Source: Struthio camelus
Lineage: Eukaryota; Chordata; Aves; Struthioniformes; Struthionidae
Reading direction: 5' to 3'
NCBI RefSeq assembly: GCF_040807025.1
Contig: NC_090947.1
Coordinates: 10,974,001-11,038,000 of the forward strand
DNA: 64,000 nt
In this document: one piece after another, positions 18,857 through 31,200 of the stretch
Numbering within the stretch: the stretch's first letter is position 1
Layout: each line of letters opens with the position of its first letter
The notes under the pieces: generated by a model
The model's database searches: none
Told to the model about the DNA's origin: nothing
What the model saw: the letters and a program-made list of their open reading frames with translations, nothing else
Made by a program: the position numbers and the translations under genes

Positions 18857-20719
18857 GTAACGTGCGGCCGGGGCCGGGGCCGGGCGGCAGCGGCGGTGCT
18901 GGCGGGCTGCCGCCGTGCGCGGCTCGCTGGCCGTCTCGGGCCGCTCCTGGAAAGCGGCGAGCCGCTCAGCCCCGCGGCGGGGCGCAGGGCTCCGCGCTGC
19001 CTCCGGCAGCCCCGCGGCGGCAGCAGGCCCCGCTCGGCAGGAGGCGGCTCGCGAGGGCCGGGCCGCGTCCTCCGGGGCAGGGGGCAGCGGAGCAGAGGGG
19101 GCCCCGCGCGGCGGGGGAGCGCGGGGGCGGCGGGAGGCGGCGTGCCGCCGCGGGGAGCGCCTGCGGCCGTGCCCGCCGCAGCGCCGGCGCCTCCCGAGGG
19201 CGAGGCAGCGGCCAGCCCGGCGCTCCCTCCCGGGGGCTGCCGGCGAGGGGGCACGGCCGCTCCCCTAGGTGCGGGCAGCCTGGCTCGGTCCAGGAGTTTG
19301 GAAGACGTGAACTACGTTTGTAACACGTATCGCCAGGACTGCGAGAGTGGGGTCTCCTGGGCGGAAAAAGCGGCAGCGCGTGTGTTCGCGTTCGTAGCAC
19401 TGTCTTTGCTGTTAATAACGTTTTGCAGCAGCAGCTATCTCTTTGTGGCAAAGGACAAGGCAAGACGCATGCAAGATTAACAGTTAGCTCTTTTGGCAAA
19501 ATCATTGAGCGCTAGTTGGGCAGCATTCGTGCAGTTCTGTATGTCGAGCAGTGCTTTAACTTTCACGCGTACTTTGCTGTCTAGTTGCTCGTCGATTTTA
19601 TGTCGTTAGAGCACGTTTAAGTGATACGTATGGTCGCCTGTTTTTTCTTCCAAGTAGCTAAACTTTTCAGTGACTTCACCTAAATGCCCTCTTTTTTCAT
19701 CTTAACTCTGATGCTGTCGTGTTTAGTACGGTGTAGCTTCAGGTTTAGAAAAATATATTCAAAAATCTTGAAATTAGCTTGATGTTATGAGCAGACTAAT
19801 GCCAGGAAGGCCACAAGTATCTTTACCTTTTTAAAAAATACCCAGCTCCTGTATTTGATTCAGAAATGTGCTCAGTGGTAATACACAAGTGTAGTTGTTT
19901 ATACACAAAGAGTTTGTGTAAATGACATTTCAAGAGATACTTTGATATGGTCGTCACATGACTCTCTATTACGTGAGATTTATTTAGCGATTTCACCATT
20001 AGATGCTTGTTTTAGACCTCTTTGGCTCAATAGGCTTTCTAATTGCTGAAGTTTGCTAAGGGTCTGCAGATTTTGTTTCATTTTATTTTAAAAACATAGG
20101 ATTCATTTATTTACCTAATGAAGGGTAAGAGATCTCACTAGTCTTTTATGTTTTTTGAATGACTTTTTTTTAAAACCTCTTATCTATGTTCTTCTAATGT
20201 AAGGAAAAGGAAGAAACAGCTTTGCAATGAAAGCTGTTTCCATTTAGAAATTAATGGAAAAGTAATTTATGGCATAATTGTAAAAATCAATTAGTTAATT
20301 TTTTAGAAAGTGCTAAAATAGTAATATATGCAGTTTTGGGTGCCTTTCTAGAGACTGAGGCATTATAGCTGCTTGATCTTGAAGAACAGGTTAGAGCTGG
20401 AGCTAAAGTCTTTTTCTTTAGAGAGTTATTGAAATATACTTTAAAGGAATGTTTTTGAATGTTTTGGAATATATATGTTGCTTTCTAATCGTAGCTGTGC
20501 TTAACTAAAAGAAATGCCCAGGCTTTTGTAATTATGTTGGTGCTTCAGATTGAATCTGGCCTGTTAAGGTACAGAAGATTTCTTACAGTTATGGCAAAGA
20601 CTCTCGTTTCTGAAAGCAAACTTTTAAAAGCTTACACTTTTATTCATTTCTCTCTGGCTTGTTTATAAGGTTGGTGTAGACTGGAGTGTAAAAATGTGGG
20701 GGAATTGGAAACGCCAAAG

Positions 20720-20740
20720 TTTTTTTTTTTTTTTTTTTTT
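20720..20740. repeat. poly-T run (21 T)
   Basis: An uninterrupted T run followed by C5. It could be the tail of an old minus-strand retroelement, but no element body is recognisable next to it. Confidence 0.9.
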
Positions 20741-22799
20741 CCCCCTCTGGTGTTTTTTAAACAGTCTGAATCTCTTTGTTTTTAGGCTATTCATAATAAA
20801 GTTTGTTCATTACTCCTTATTGATACTGAAAGCAGGAAGAGAATTATTCTTGTCTGAATATTTATCTAAGTTCTATAAATACTCAATACTAAATTGGTTA
20901 AGGTAGATTTTTTTTAATAAGATAATGGTGCTGTTTAAAATTGATTTCATTTTTTTTTTCCTCCTGGAAATGCTCTCAGGATAAATCAACATAGCTAATT
21001 TTCAAATATTTTCTTTGTCTGCTCTTTTTAAGGTTTGATGTTTAAGAACCTGCGTGACCAAGCGTTCTTTCTCTGAACGCAAGTCACACTGCTTCTGGGT
21101 ATTTCCAGGCTGCTGTATATTTGCAGTGAACACTCTAATGTTAGTGATTTTTTCACTTAAACTGTGAAATGTATGTATAAACATTTCTAGAAATACTTTT
21201 AATATATTGGCAAATTAGCATAAAAGTTCTCTTCAGTTAAATATTAATAAAGACTTTTCCAGTGTTGTTCATAGTACTTGATGAAAAGGAAACTATTGAA
21301 AGATGTGGTGTAGTGAAATGATATCTGAGACTTTAGTTGGCAGTCTTTGAGTTGATACTTATTTTTTAAGCTTAAAAGAAGTGCTAATATTTATAGAATG
21401 TGAATTTCATTCAGGAAAAATAAATGAAAAGCTTTGCCTAAACTAAAGACCATTTAGTTATGATTTTTTAAAATTCTCTGGGGTGTATGTAAAGATTTGA
21501 AACCAAAGATGGCCAGATGCTTGTAGTTCTTTTTTAAACTCACTTTCGGCCTTAGATATGAGAATGCTGAGATTTCTTCCTACTTATTATGTGCCTTTGT
21601 GGTATAGTAATGTGTGTTTCTGAGCAGTATCCCTGAGCACAGAGAAATAAAATGTCAAGTAGCTGGTGCTAAGACGAAACTGAGGCTCTTTAGTAACAAG
21701 TTTTGTAATCACAGTGTTTGCTACAGTTATTTTTACTGTGACTTCTCTGAGAAATAGAGAAATGTTGTCGTGATGTAGGTGTTTTTTAGCTTTCTCTCTA
21801 GATTTATGAGTGAAAAAGCATATTATAATAAGCTTTTGTAGTGCAGACGGAAAATCAATTGTTCTCGTGAGAAATTTTGCCTTATGACTCTCTCTCTTTT
21901 TTTTTTTTATTTTTTTATTCCTAGACTGAATATACATAATTCAAAGGGCTGTTACGGCAGCCATAATAAACTAGGGAAGGTCACAAAAAAGATAAACAGA
22001 GTCTTGAAGGTTGCATTTAATAGGATTTTAAAAGTTTAGGTACTATTTACAGTGCTGTTACCATCAGTCCAATGTGTTAGAGTCCAATTTTGTTTTGCTC
22101 TGACTAACCTAGTGCTTTCTGAAACATTTCAGCAGTTACCCAAAGAGTCTGTTTTAAAATTTGTATTTAATAAAGGACGAGTGCCCAGTTGTCTGAGTGG
22201 CAGCTTTTATAGAAGGTCTCTTGGAGGGGGGGGGGAAGCTAATATCTCTTTAAAAAACATATGAAGCCTGGGAGGGAGTTTAGAGCAAGCAAGAGCACTA
22301 TGGTGTTGACAGCTTTATATCCCTGTTGGGTAACATTCACTTACTAGAATTGGCGTCTCCTCTCAGTTAGTAATTCACTCCATAAGGATAAAAAAAAAAT
22401 ATTTAAAAAAGGATGATTAATTGCTAGGAAACTTATAAACTTATATTTTCAAAAATTGTTGAGTAAAGCTCATGAAGCTATGTGTAAGTGGATATGCATA
22501 TATTTGTATGCGTTTGTTTTGAAGAGCACAGCAAATAAGCCTCCAAAGTGCCTGAATGCAACTTAAAATGCCAGGATACTGAATGAGCTGTTCTGAAGTT
22601 TGGTTTTGCTGACCTAGAAATGTGAACCAAAATACAGCGAAGTAAAACATTCAAAATTTAGGCAGGAAATTATTGCATAAAATTTGTTGGTTAGATGAGT
22701 TTGACGCAGTCTGACAGCAGCAAACTTCCAGACAATTCAAGCTAAGTAGTATGATCAGTGTATTAATGTGTAGCTGTGGTTAATGTGCTTGTGTGAAGT

Positions 22800-23020
22800 C
22801 AGATGTACGAGAGATAAGGATGACTGCAGACTGCGGCTGCTAATTGCCGTGAGCCCTTTACAGTTTTCGCCGTCTCCTTAGGTGTGGCTCAGAAATCTGA
22901 TTTAATATCTCTCAGAGGCAACCAAAATGCCAATCGAGGGTAGTTCAAGAGCTGTTTGCCAAAATCGGTTATAGCGGCTGCTGCAAAAGTGTCATAGGTT
23001 TTTGTTACCTTTTGTGTGTT
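22800..23020. promoter_or_regulatory. candidate conserved non-coding element in the SATB2 intron
   Basis: Unique, balanced-composition sequence in AT-rich intron. It keeps several isolated CpGs and has TAAT and E-box-like motifs (ctgctaattgccgtgag, ggtgtggctcag). Isolated CpGs surviving in methylated intronic DNA suggest constraint. No alignment was possible, so this is a composition-based inference. Confidence 0.3.
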
Positions 23021-25239
23021 TTTCAAGGATTGGAAGTACCTTACTGGAGAAGAGTGAAATCTACTTTTATACAGCCTGAGGTGTGCAGCTGAAGCAAACT
23101 TGCTCCTCTATTCTGAACTGTTAGGTAGGGTTAAGTCCCAAAAGAGGTCCTGAGAGCAGTAAGGAAGCATGTTTTAGTTGTCCTTATGAAGTGAGTAAAG
23201 TGAAAGGTTAAGTGTTACACAGTCTTCCTATCTAGATGAAGAATATCTTCTTGCTGCCTGAAAGAAGTATGTGAGTATTTGAAGAGCTGAGCATATCAAC
23301 GTATAGGAGTTAGGAAAGCCGCAAATCCTTGTTAGTTGAGGAACCAGCAGTATGCGAGTCTGCGTTATGTTTTATCTGTTGCAGAATAGTTGGAAAATGC
23401 TGCCTTTTATTTTGATATAATTCAGTAGGCATTACAAAGAAATGTAAATTCTTGGATTTTAGGCATTTCTGATACATAACGAGGAAGAGACCTTTAATCT
23501 AACTTGAACAGTAAGAAGAGCAAGGCACTGATTTATTTTCCATGACTAATGGTTAAAAATAAGTTTCTGGGTTTTTTTGCTGATTTTTTTTTTTTTTTGC
23601 CTTTCCCAATCAGATTATGTCATGTAAATAGAAGAAACAGAACAGTCACTCCTGGAGGGTCATGTAGTGTATCATCTGTATTTTTGCTGAGGTAGAAAAA
23701 TAGCCTTTCTTTGTGTGTTTTCAGTGCTTGGTCTGTTATTAAAATAAGGACACAGTTGGTTACAATATATATGCAATTGAACATACACATTAAACAGAAT
23801 ATAGGGTATCCACCCATTCAGTGACCTAGGCATAATTTGATGTTTAGAGTAATTTTGGAACTCTTAAGTTGCATCTGCAAAAAGCCACTGACAATTTTGA
23901 ATTCAAGATTTAAGATTAGCTGTAATAAGATTTTATTTTATCTTTTTCCTGCAACAGTTCCTCAGTATTTAGAGCCACCTCCTCGCTTCCTCCGCTGCCC
24001 CATACGCGCGGCCAAGTTAGTTAGTAGATGCTATTATGCTCATCGTGAAGCAAAGGCAAAGAGAAAGAAACCAACATCTTTGGAAAAAATCAATGTTAAT
24101 TCTTTTTTTTTTTCCCTTTATAAATTGGGTCTTGCCTTTTCTTATTTTCACTGGGACAGAACAAAGTAGATTTACTGCCAGTTATTTATAGGGCGTTTAT
24201 TTGAGAACTCCTGTTGGGTTATTCTGTCAGTGACTCCCCAGAATTGTTTTTATGCCTGAAGAAAATGGCAAAATCATATTAAAAACTGTAAAGACACAGT
24301 GAGGGAACTTGCTTTCAAGAAATTAAATAGCCACATCTTTCTCATCCAGACATTAGATGAAGAATTCAAATATGGTCTAAGGAAGAAAAGCAATATTTAA
24401 TTGTTATTGTTATGAATAAATACAAGGTGAGATTTAAAGATTTCTTTCCTAGATACTTAGTGTTAGGGTGCTTGGATATTCTATTTAAGTTATTTTACTG
24501 TACTGAATGTTTTATCTAGATTTAAAAGTAGAAGAAAACTAGCAAAATGGAATTGTAATAAAGTCATCAGGTGAACAGGCAACTATGTCATACTTAAAGT
24601 TTCTATTTTGTAGCACAGCCTTTCAGATGATATCAGTTACCTTAAAATACCTTGAAAATGTGTTTTTTGGCTTTAATGCTGTTGACAGAGACACTAGTCT
24701 GAATATTTATTTTTGAAGTTACCTACTTTTATTACTGTTTTTCTTAAAGTTGTCTGCGTGGAATGGGTGGGAAAAGGGCCCCGACAATGTTGTGGAGCTT
24801 AAGTAAAATACTTGAACCAGTAAGATTTTTGCCACTCACGTTGACATGGAAGATGGTAATACAATATGACATCTAGGTGTTGTAAAATGAAGGCTGTTTT
24901 ACTGCAGTCATGTATTTATATTTGTAAAACATCTGTGTGACCTGCTATGGAAAACTCTTAATTTTTGTGACTGAGCAGCCCCCCACCCTCTTTTAAATCT
25001 TATTTTCAACTTTTTGAAATAACTGAAAATTGGTAAAGCTTAGGAAAATTTTGTTTCTAATCCCAAATTGTGAAGCATAGATAAATTAGCCCTTCAATTA
25101 CCGCCTCCCATCCCAATACGGTTAAATTAGTAACTATTGCTGTGTTTTAGGATGAGAGGCCCAGTTTTTCAAGGTATTAAGTATTACCAGCTCCCTTTGA
25201 ATTGATGCCGTCAGGGTTTGTTCAAGATAACCTGTGGCT

Positions 25240-25770
25240 GCTTCAGGCTCCCTGTAAGGACTGAACAAGCGCGTTCTCCTTTGGAAGCACAGAGTAGTTG
25301 TTGAGAACAAACCGGTGTGTTGAATGATGAATCAATGTCTTTTTTTATCTTTGAAAAAAATTGTCTTACAGTAATTTGTGCTTACTGTATCAAATGCACT
25401 GGGTCAGATGCACTGAGCCACGCGATGATAGGTGTCTCTAAAGCTGATATAAGAAATAAAGTCGCAACGGACAAAAGCCAGCTGAGTATTTGATGGCCTC
25501 TGGGCATATTTTCTAGCCTCTAGCCACGCTAAAAGCATTGCCCTCCAACAAGCTTAGTGTTTGCTGCAGAAAGCTCATCGATTCCTATCTTCTTTGGGTT
25601 ACATACAGATGAGTTTAAATTGATTAGCGGTGTAAAAGACAGAAACTGCGTTTTCTTCTATAATTTGCGAAGAATTGTTAGCCCATTTAGTTGAGGTTCT
25701 TCTGGCCATGCACAAAGCGTTGACTGCTTTAATGTGTGATACGCTGTCTGCCCGCAAGTGACAACGTCGA
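25240..25770. promoter_or_regulatory. candidate conserved enhancer in the SATB2 intron
   Basis: About 530 bases of repeat-free sequence with many retained CpGs (gaacaagcgcg, ccacgcgatgatagg, gacaacgtcgatac) mixed with homeodomain-type AT motifs (ttaaattgattagc). This pattern is typical of deeply conserved developmental enhancers. It is the strongest such candidate in this intron by eye, but conservation is not demonstrated. Confidence 0.35.
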
Positions 25771-26719
25771 TACTGTTACAGTTCAACAGCTACATTTTTT
25801 TTTTCAAAAAGTTCCTACGCTTTGTACAAAAGCACATTGTAGCTATTATGTGTACTTTGTCTCTTGTCTTCGTTTGCATTGATTCAAGTATTAATAAGGG
25901 GAAAATATTTCATTCCATTTTCCAATTTTATTTCCCTTACTACGGATAATTTTTTTTAGCAGAAACTAGTATTTTAATAATTTTTTCCTTTAAATACCTG
26001 TAGAAGCTCTGGTAGTATCCTCCGAAGATTTAAAGGAGTTATCTTAAATGCATTCCTCAAAGCTGAATTAATCCTATTTACAAATATACCAAGGTGTCAG
26101 CGTTTGTCTGTTAGCAATACATTTATATTTAGCGCTGCTGATGTTATGAAATCTTTATGAGTAATGTTTGGAAGGCTATTCTCCCCCTCATTTTCTTCTT
26201 TTTAAGTGCAATTGTTACTCTGATTTTTAAGGTAGATGTGAACACTGCTGCTGCTAGTATATGAAGACTTCTGTAAAATCTTTCAGGAAGCTTTTTTGCT
26301 TGGAACAAGGCTACACAAGTAATTTACAGGATTGCGTAAAATTGACTGTGAGCGCTGCATTGCTTGTATCTTAATCTGGATGCTAGGGGAGAGATTGCAT
26401 GTCTGAATTCAAGATATTTTTTAAATTTCCTGTCAAATGCTAAATGATTATTGGAGTTATATGCAGAAACATTAGGAAAAAGATAGGATGATCATAATTT
26501 GTATAAGCTTTATGAAATTTCTAAGGGAACAGCAAGAGCTTGAAAAATGAGACAGGTAGCTCTGGATAAGAATTTAAGCATAGAGAGATACCTGGCTAAT
26601 AGTCTAAACCTTGTTAGTTATTTTGCTTTAACCGATTTTCCTGTATCAGAGGGGCATTCGGTACTAAACAGTCTGAGCACAACCGTAAGTTGTTAGTAGC
26701 AGTGCCAGCAAGGTAAAAA

Positions 26720-27010
26720 GGCTCAGAAGAAGTTTAATAAAAATAACCTGTCAGACTGTATTTTATATGAAGCTGAGGCACCCATGAGAGAACCGTACAC
26801 CCACTGCGTTTTCAAAGTGTGGTAGAAATGTCTCCCACTTGAATATGCTCCCTTCTTATTTTTTCCGTAAAGACGAGCGCTGAGATGCAAAGACGCTCTA
26901 CCAACAGTAAACCTTTTAAAAAGTACGAAATCTGGCAAGAAACGTTGAGGGCAGTTTCTTGCATCAGAAACACGATTTGCATCCCTGCCTACAACCACAA
27001 GGTTACCTTC
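26720..27010. promoter_or_regulatory. candidate conserved non-coding element
   Basis: Repeat-free, CpG-retaining stretch (gaaccgtacac, agacgagcgctgag, caagaaacgttgag, aaacacgatttgcatccc, the last with an octamer-like ATTTGCAT). A minus-strand open frame covers it, but its product is not recognisable as a protein. Confidence 0.3.
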
Positions 27011-27229
27011 TTTCTCTTTCTTTCTCTTGCTTTTTTTTTTTTTAAAATAATTTTAAAGATGTTCTATTTATATTTGTATAGTGTTGAAAAGTGACTGGAT
27101 TACTCTGTCTTTACTTGTGTATCGCCTACTCTTCACTCTCTAGAAGTTGCTGACTTTGTCTATATTTGGACTGAAACTTCAGATAAGTGAGGAAACTTAA
27201 ATAAAATACCATCCTAGTAATCTAAACTC

Positions 27230-27480
27230 ACGGAGAGAGTTTTGTCATAAATTTAGCTGACGGGCATATATTGGAAACGAAGCATGTCGTTTTCAAAACG
27301 ATAACCAGACTATCCAAAGTAATATAAATTCATATTTTGAGCATATTTTGGTTTATATGCATTTCCATTATTTATATATTAAAATTAGATGTGCGCAATT
27401 TCCAGCCTTATATTTTTGAATGGTTATTAAGAAATGCAGTTTTAAATTATGAGTTATACAATACTTTGGAGTAAAAGGTG
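27230..27480. promoter_or_regulatory. candidate conserved non-coding element (AT-rich)
   Basis: Unique AT-rich DNA with retained CpGs (gctgacgggcatat, ggaaacgaagcatgtcg, caaaacgataacc) followed by a run of ATTTATAT-type homeodomain or MAR-like motifs. The role is inferred from composition only. Confidence 0.3.
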
Positions 27481-28063
27481 CTTTTCATAATGTCTTTTCC
27501 CAACTTACAAATAACTTTTTTGCCATAACACAAACATGCTAGCAGAGCAACATGATAGATGTCTCTTTAAGTATCGTAGTAAAAGAAAATGACTTGTATT
27601 CTGAGGCTGTGGATAGTTTATGTTGTTTTGGACCCATTTCCCAAGCAGTGATCGAAAACAGATTACAATAACAATTATACAGTCAGAAGATGCAATATCC
27701 ATTTCTGCTTTAATTGAGTGAAAGAATAATAAAAACATCATTAAGAAAAATGAGGTGGACCTGTCATACACTCTACCAATTTTTAGACTTGGAGAAAATG
27801 CAGAGTAACAGAAGTGTGGGCTTTTTTTGGTTGCTTTAGCTGAAAGTCTGGATAGTAGACTTCACACAGGCTGTTATGAGCAAATCTGCAGTTAGTAGGT
27901 GTATTGCTTGACAGTAAAGCTCAAGCTAGGCATTATCTGAGTGCTCGGTTTGCCTTAATAAAGAATGTACTGTTTCTGTCACTGGTTTGAGCCTTCCTTA
28001 TTGTATGAGTATGATCATAGCGTCATACTGATCTGACATGAAGACAAGTTCAGAGAATGCTTT

Positions 28064-28266
28064 CACAGAGGCACAAAATGGTTGAGGCTGGCAGACACCT
28101 CTGGAGATCCTGTGGTCCAACCCCTCTGCTCAGGCAGGGTCAGCTAGAGCACGTTGCCCAGGACTGTGGCCTGTCAGGGTTTGGGTATCTCCAAGGATGG
28201 GGATTCTGGGCAACCCGTGAACAGGTAGGCAATGGTAAGGAAGACTTCTTACTCCTTTCAAAATAA
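28064..28266 (-). mobile_element. CR1 LINE fragment, 5'-truncated and diverged
   Basis: The + strand reads as the reverse complement of a bird CR1 3' end. An octamer-like cacaaaatgg start is followed by gttgaggctgg, gatcctgtggtccaaccc, ctcaggcagggtcagctagagc, a ttgcccaggactgtg block, atctccaaggatgggg and ctgggcaaccc in the usual order, then a decayed caccctcacagtaaag-equivalent. Only about 200 bases of the 3' part remain, with no coding capacity for reverse transcriptase. CR1 is the dominant LINE of birds and other sauropsids, so this is the main evidence for the host group. Confidence 0.85.
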
Positions 28267-31200
28267 AGTGCTGTGCTACTTCAGGGGAAATTTTCTACTG
28301 TGCTTTATTCCAGCTCTTCGCTCTCCCAGTCTGCGGACTTGTGTACCAATAAAAGTACTCAGTCTCTTAAACTACCAGTAGCTGGGACAGACTCTTCTGT
28401 GACTGTTTACCAGTGTGCCATCTTGGTCTTCTGACTAAAGCCTTGTACACAGAACGGCTCTGTGCTGGGCAGCAAACTTAAGCTGTGTTGCCCTTGTAAA
28501 AGGACCTAATTCCAGTCCAAGGCCTTAGGCTGAGGGAACCCGACTCTCCCATTCCTCAAGAGCTGCGTCCTAGAGCTGTAAAAAAAACCTGTCGTTTCAG
28601 CTGTACGTTATGTGGAAAGAGAGATCCTCTCTACGGTAGCCTTGGCTCTAGTCATGTACCGTACAGCTTTATAAATCAACGTTTGGAATGGCATCCGGAA
28701 GTGAATTGGGAGCCAGTTCAGCCTTTGGAGAACAGATGTAATCTGCTTTCTTTGGCTAACACCTCTAAGCGAGCAAGCAAGCACATGCGTTTTGCACTAG
28801 CTGAAGTATCTGATTCTCCAGGGTAGCTCTGTGTATACAGCGCTGTAGCAGTTCAAAGCCTGCTGAACCCCAAAAGCATGGATTGCTGACTCTTAGCAAG
28901 AGAACCCATGCACAGTAGGGCTGCCTTACAGGGTCCTTTCCGCTCTCTCCCCCAAAATATTCCTCACTGGCTAAACAAAATAAGTGTACTGTGCATACTT
29001 GAGGAACAGATGGTACCTCTTAACTCTTGTTCCTAGATAGACCTCATGACTTCTTTGGTTAAGATGTGGCAGTTATAAGGAACTTGGATTAATGTGACCA
29101 ACTAGCTGATAAAAGTGAATGTTCCTAGTAGTGTTTTAAATGGATAGCTGGCAAATGTGTGACATCACCTTTGTGAAAAGGTGGAATACTTTCCCACTCT
29201 CTTTATCTTTCCTCCTTGAGAAAGGAGGAACTTGAGAGAATGCCTCTCAAAAGTAGTGTTCTCTCTGCAGGGGCAGGAGGATTTGAAGTTGTAAGCTGAG
29301 GTGCAGCCCAGGTGCTGGTTCCTGATCTGTAGTGTGGTAGGTCATGAGTGCAGGCTGTCTAGCAACTTTCTGCATATGCAGTGGAGGAAGCTTGTTGCCT
29401 TCTAGAGAAGGGAATGACCAAACAGCTCCTCTTCTTGATTGTGGGATTTCTCCTCTACTCATTTTTCCTGAAGATCCGAGGAAGAATTTTGTGGTCCCTT
29501 TATACTAGAAAAATACCATCTATTATTAATTATACTGCCAGAACAGTAGCTGAACCCTTGCTGAAAGCATAGCAGGGTGAAGGGCTCCATCAGTAACCGC
29601 TGAGTTTCGTTGCGGTTATTCTGAGGCAATGTTTGATGTGGTTTGTCCTACCTTGTACTTTCTGCTGACTTATGCCCATAACCAGTTCTGCCATATCTGT
29701 TAACGCTGTAGCTTAGAAATGAATTTCTTTAATGCAGCCAGGATTAATCTGTCTAAAAGGCATGAGGGAAAGGGGCAAAGATTACAGATCCGCTGGGCTC
29801 ATCTTGCAGCTGGAGCCTGCGATTGGGCTTGAGCAGAGAGATGTCGCTGTATTAGTTATTTTAGACTCTCAGTAAGCTATTTATCTGGTAACATGAAGGA
29901 GGGGTGACACTGTTTCTGCTTTTTCTTGCCAGAGGGTGGTTCCCAGAGGAATGGACAGCAAGGAGAAAAGAGCTTACTGGTGGGTCCCAATGGAGATCCC
30001 AAAACAGGCCTGAGTGTGGTAGGCAGCTCTTCTCCAGAGCTAAAACCTCAAACCAGCTAAGAAAGCTTTCCTGTTACATTCCAGGGGACTTACTCCAGCA
30101 CCAGGAGACTAGTTAATAGAACTTTCATTAAAATGCTTTTGCTAGAAGATGGTTTTTGCTTTAAAAATTACATAATATGGTGGCATCTGCTAGCACCACC
30201 AAAGTTAGGGGCTTATTAGTGGTTCCAGTTTTCAGGACTTTAAAATGTTGATCATTAAAATTAATTCTGGGTGGAATTTGGCGTAGATAATCTTAGCCCC
30301 TTAGGCAATTTTTGTTATGCAGCTAAGAAAAAAACAACAGAAAGCAATCCCCCAAACCAAAAACCCTCTCAAACCCTAAACTTGTTTTTAAGTTACAGGA
30401 ACCAAAACCTAAAACTTATAGGAAATTAATAGCTTAAGATGACTTTTTTAAAAAATACCAATTTAATTTGAAAGGGTTTCCTTGACTGGTTTTGAGTGAA
30501 ATCTTAGTATATTTTCCATTAGTTCATATTGTAAAGTACTGCTGTGGGGTATTTTTTTCTTCTTCTTTTTTTTTTTTTTAACTGGGGAACAAGTTGAAAT
30601 AGCTCAACTGTTTTATTTAGGAAAACGTAGCTATAGTATGCTCATGTTTGCCTTTTAATATGCATTGGAAGGGCTGTATATGGTCCTTGGTGTGCGCATG
30701 GGACTGCGCTGACAAGCATATTGGCGTGTTTGTGGGGCTTTGACTGGCAGCGGAAGTAATGCCTTCCGCTGGAGTAACAGTGAGGGCTGTTTGTGCTGTC
30801 CCGGGCTCCCTTAAAACCGTATTTTGAAGCCTGGGTTATCACTCTTGCTTTCTGCACGTTTAGGTGGCTTTGGGGGAGAGCCGGAAGCGCTTTATTCTCC
30901 TGTGTAGTTGCTCCCGCCTGCTCCTGACGGCCCTGCGCGTGGCTTTGCCTGGGCTCCCGGCGAGGAGAGGACGTGCGCAAAACCCTGCGTTGGAACTGAA
31001 GCGGCTGCTCTCTTTCCTGCCCTTTTAACCCAACCAGCGTGGAAGATTCAAAGTTTAGGCTGAATTGGTGTAGCTAGTTTAGCAAAAGGAGTTAGTTGTC
31101 AGAAGCAGCTGACCCAGTTTCCCCAGCAAAAGGCCTCATCTCCCAGGAGTAGCACTTCTCTCCCAGGCATGCAGCAGGAGAGCGCGCGTTGGGGGCAAAT

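Noticed and set aside
18226..19323. 365-codon + frame containing the SATB2 amino terminus
   Set aside because: It begins at TTG, reads through the 5' UTR intron and past the donor at 18857. The real coding part is only 18688-18856, as the phase-1 join to 38825 shows.
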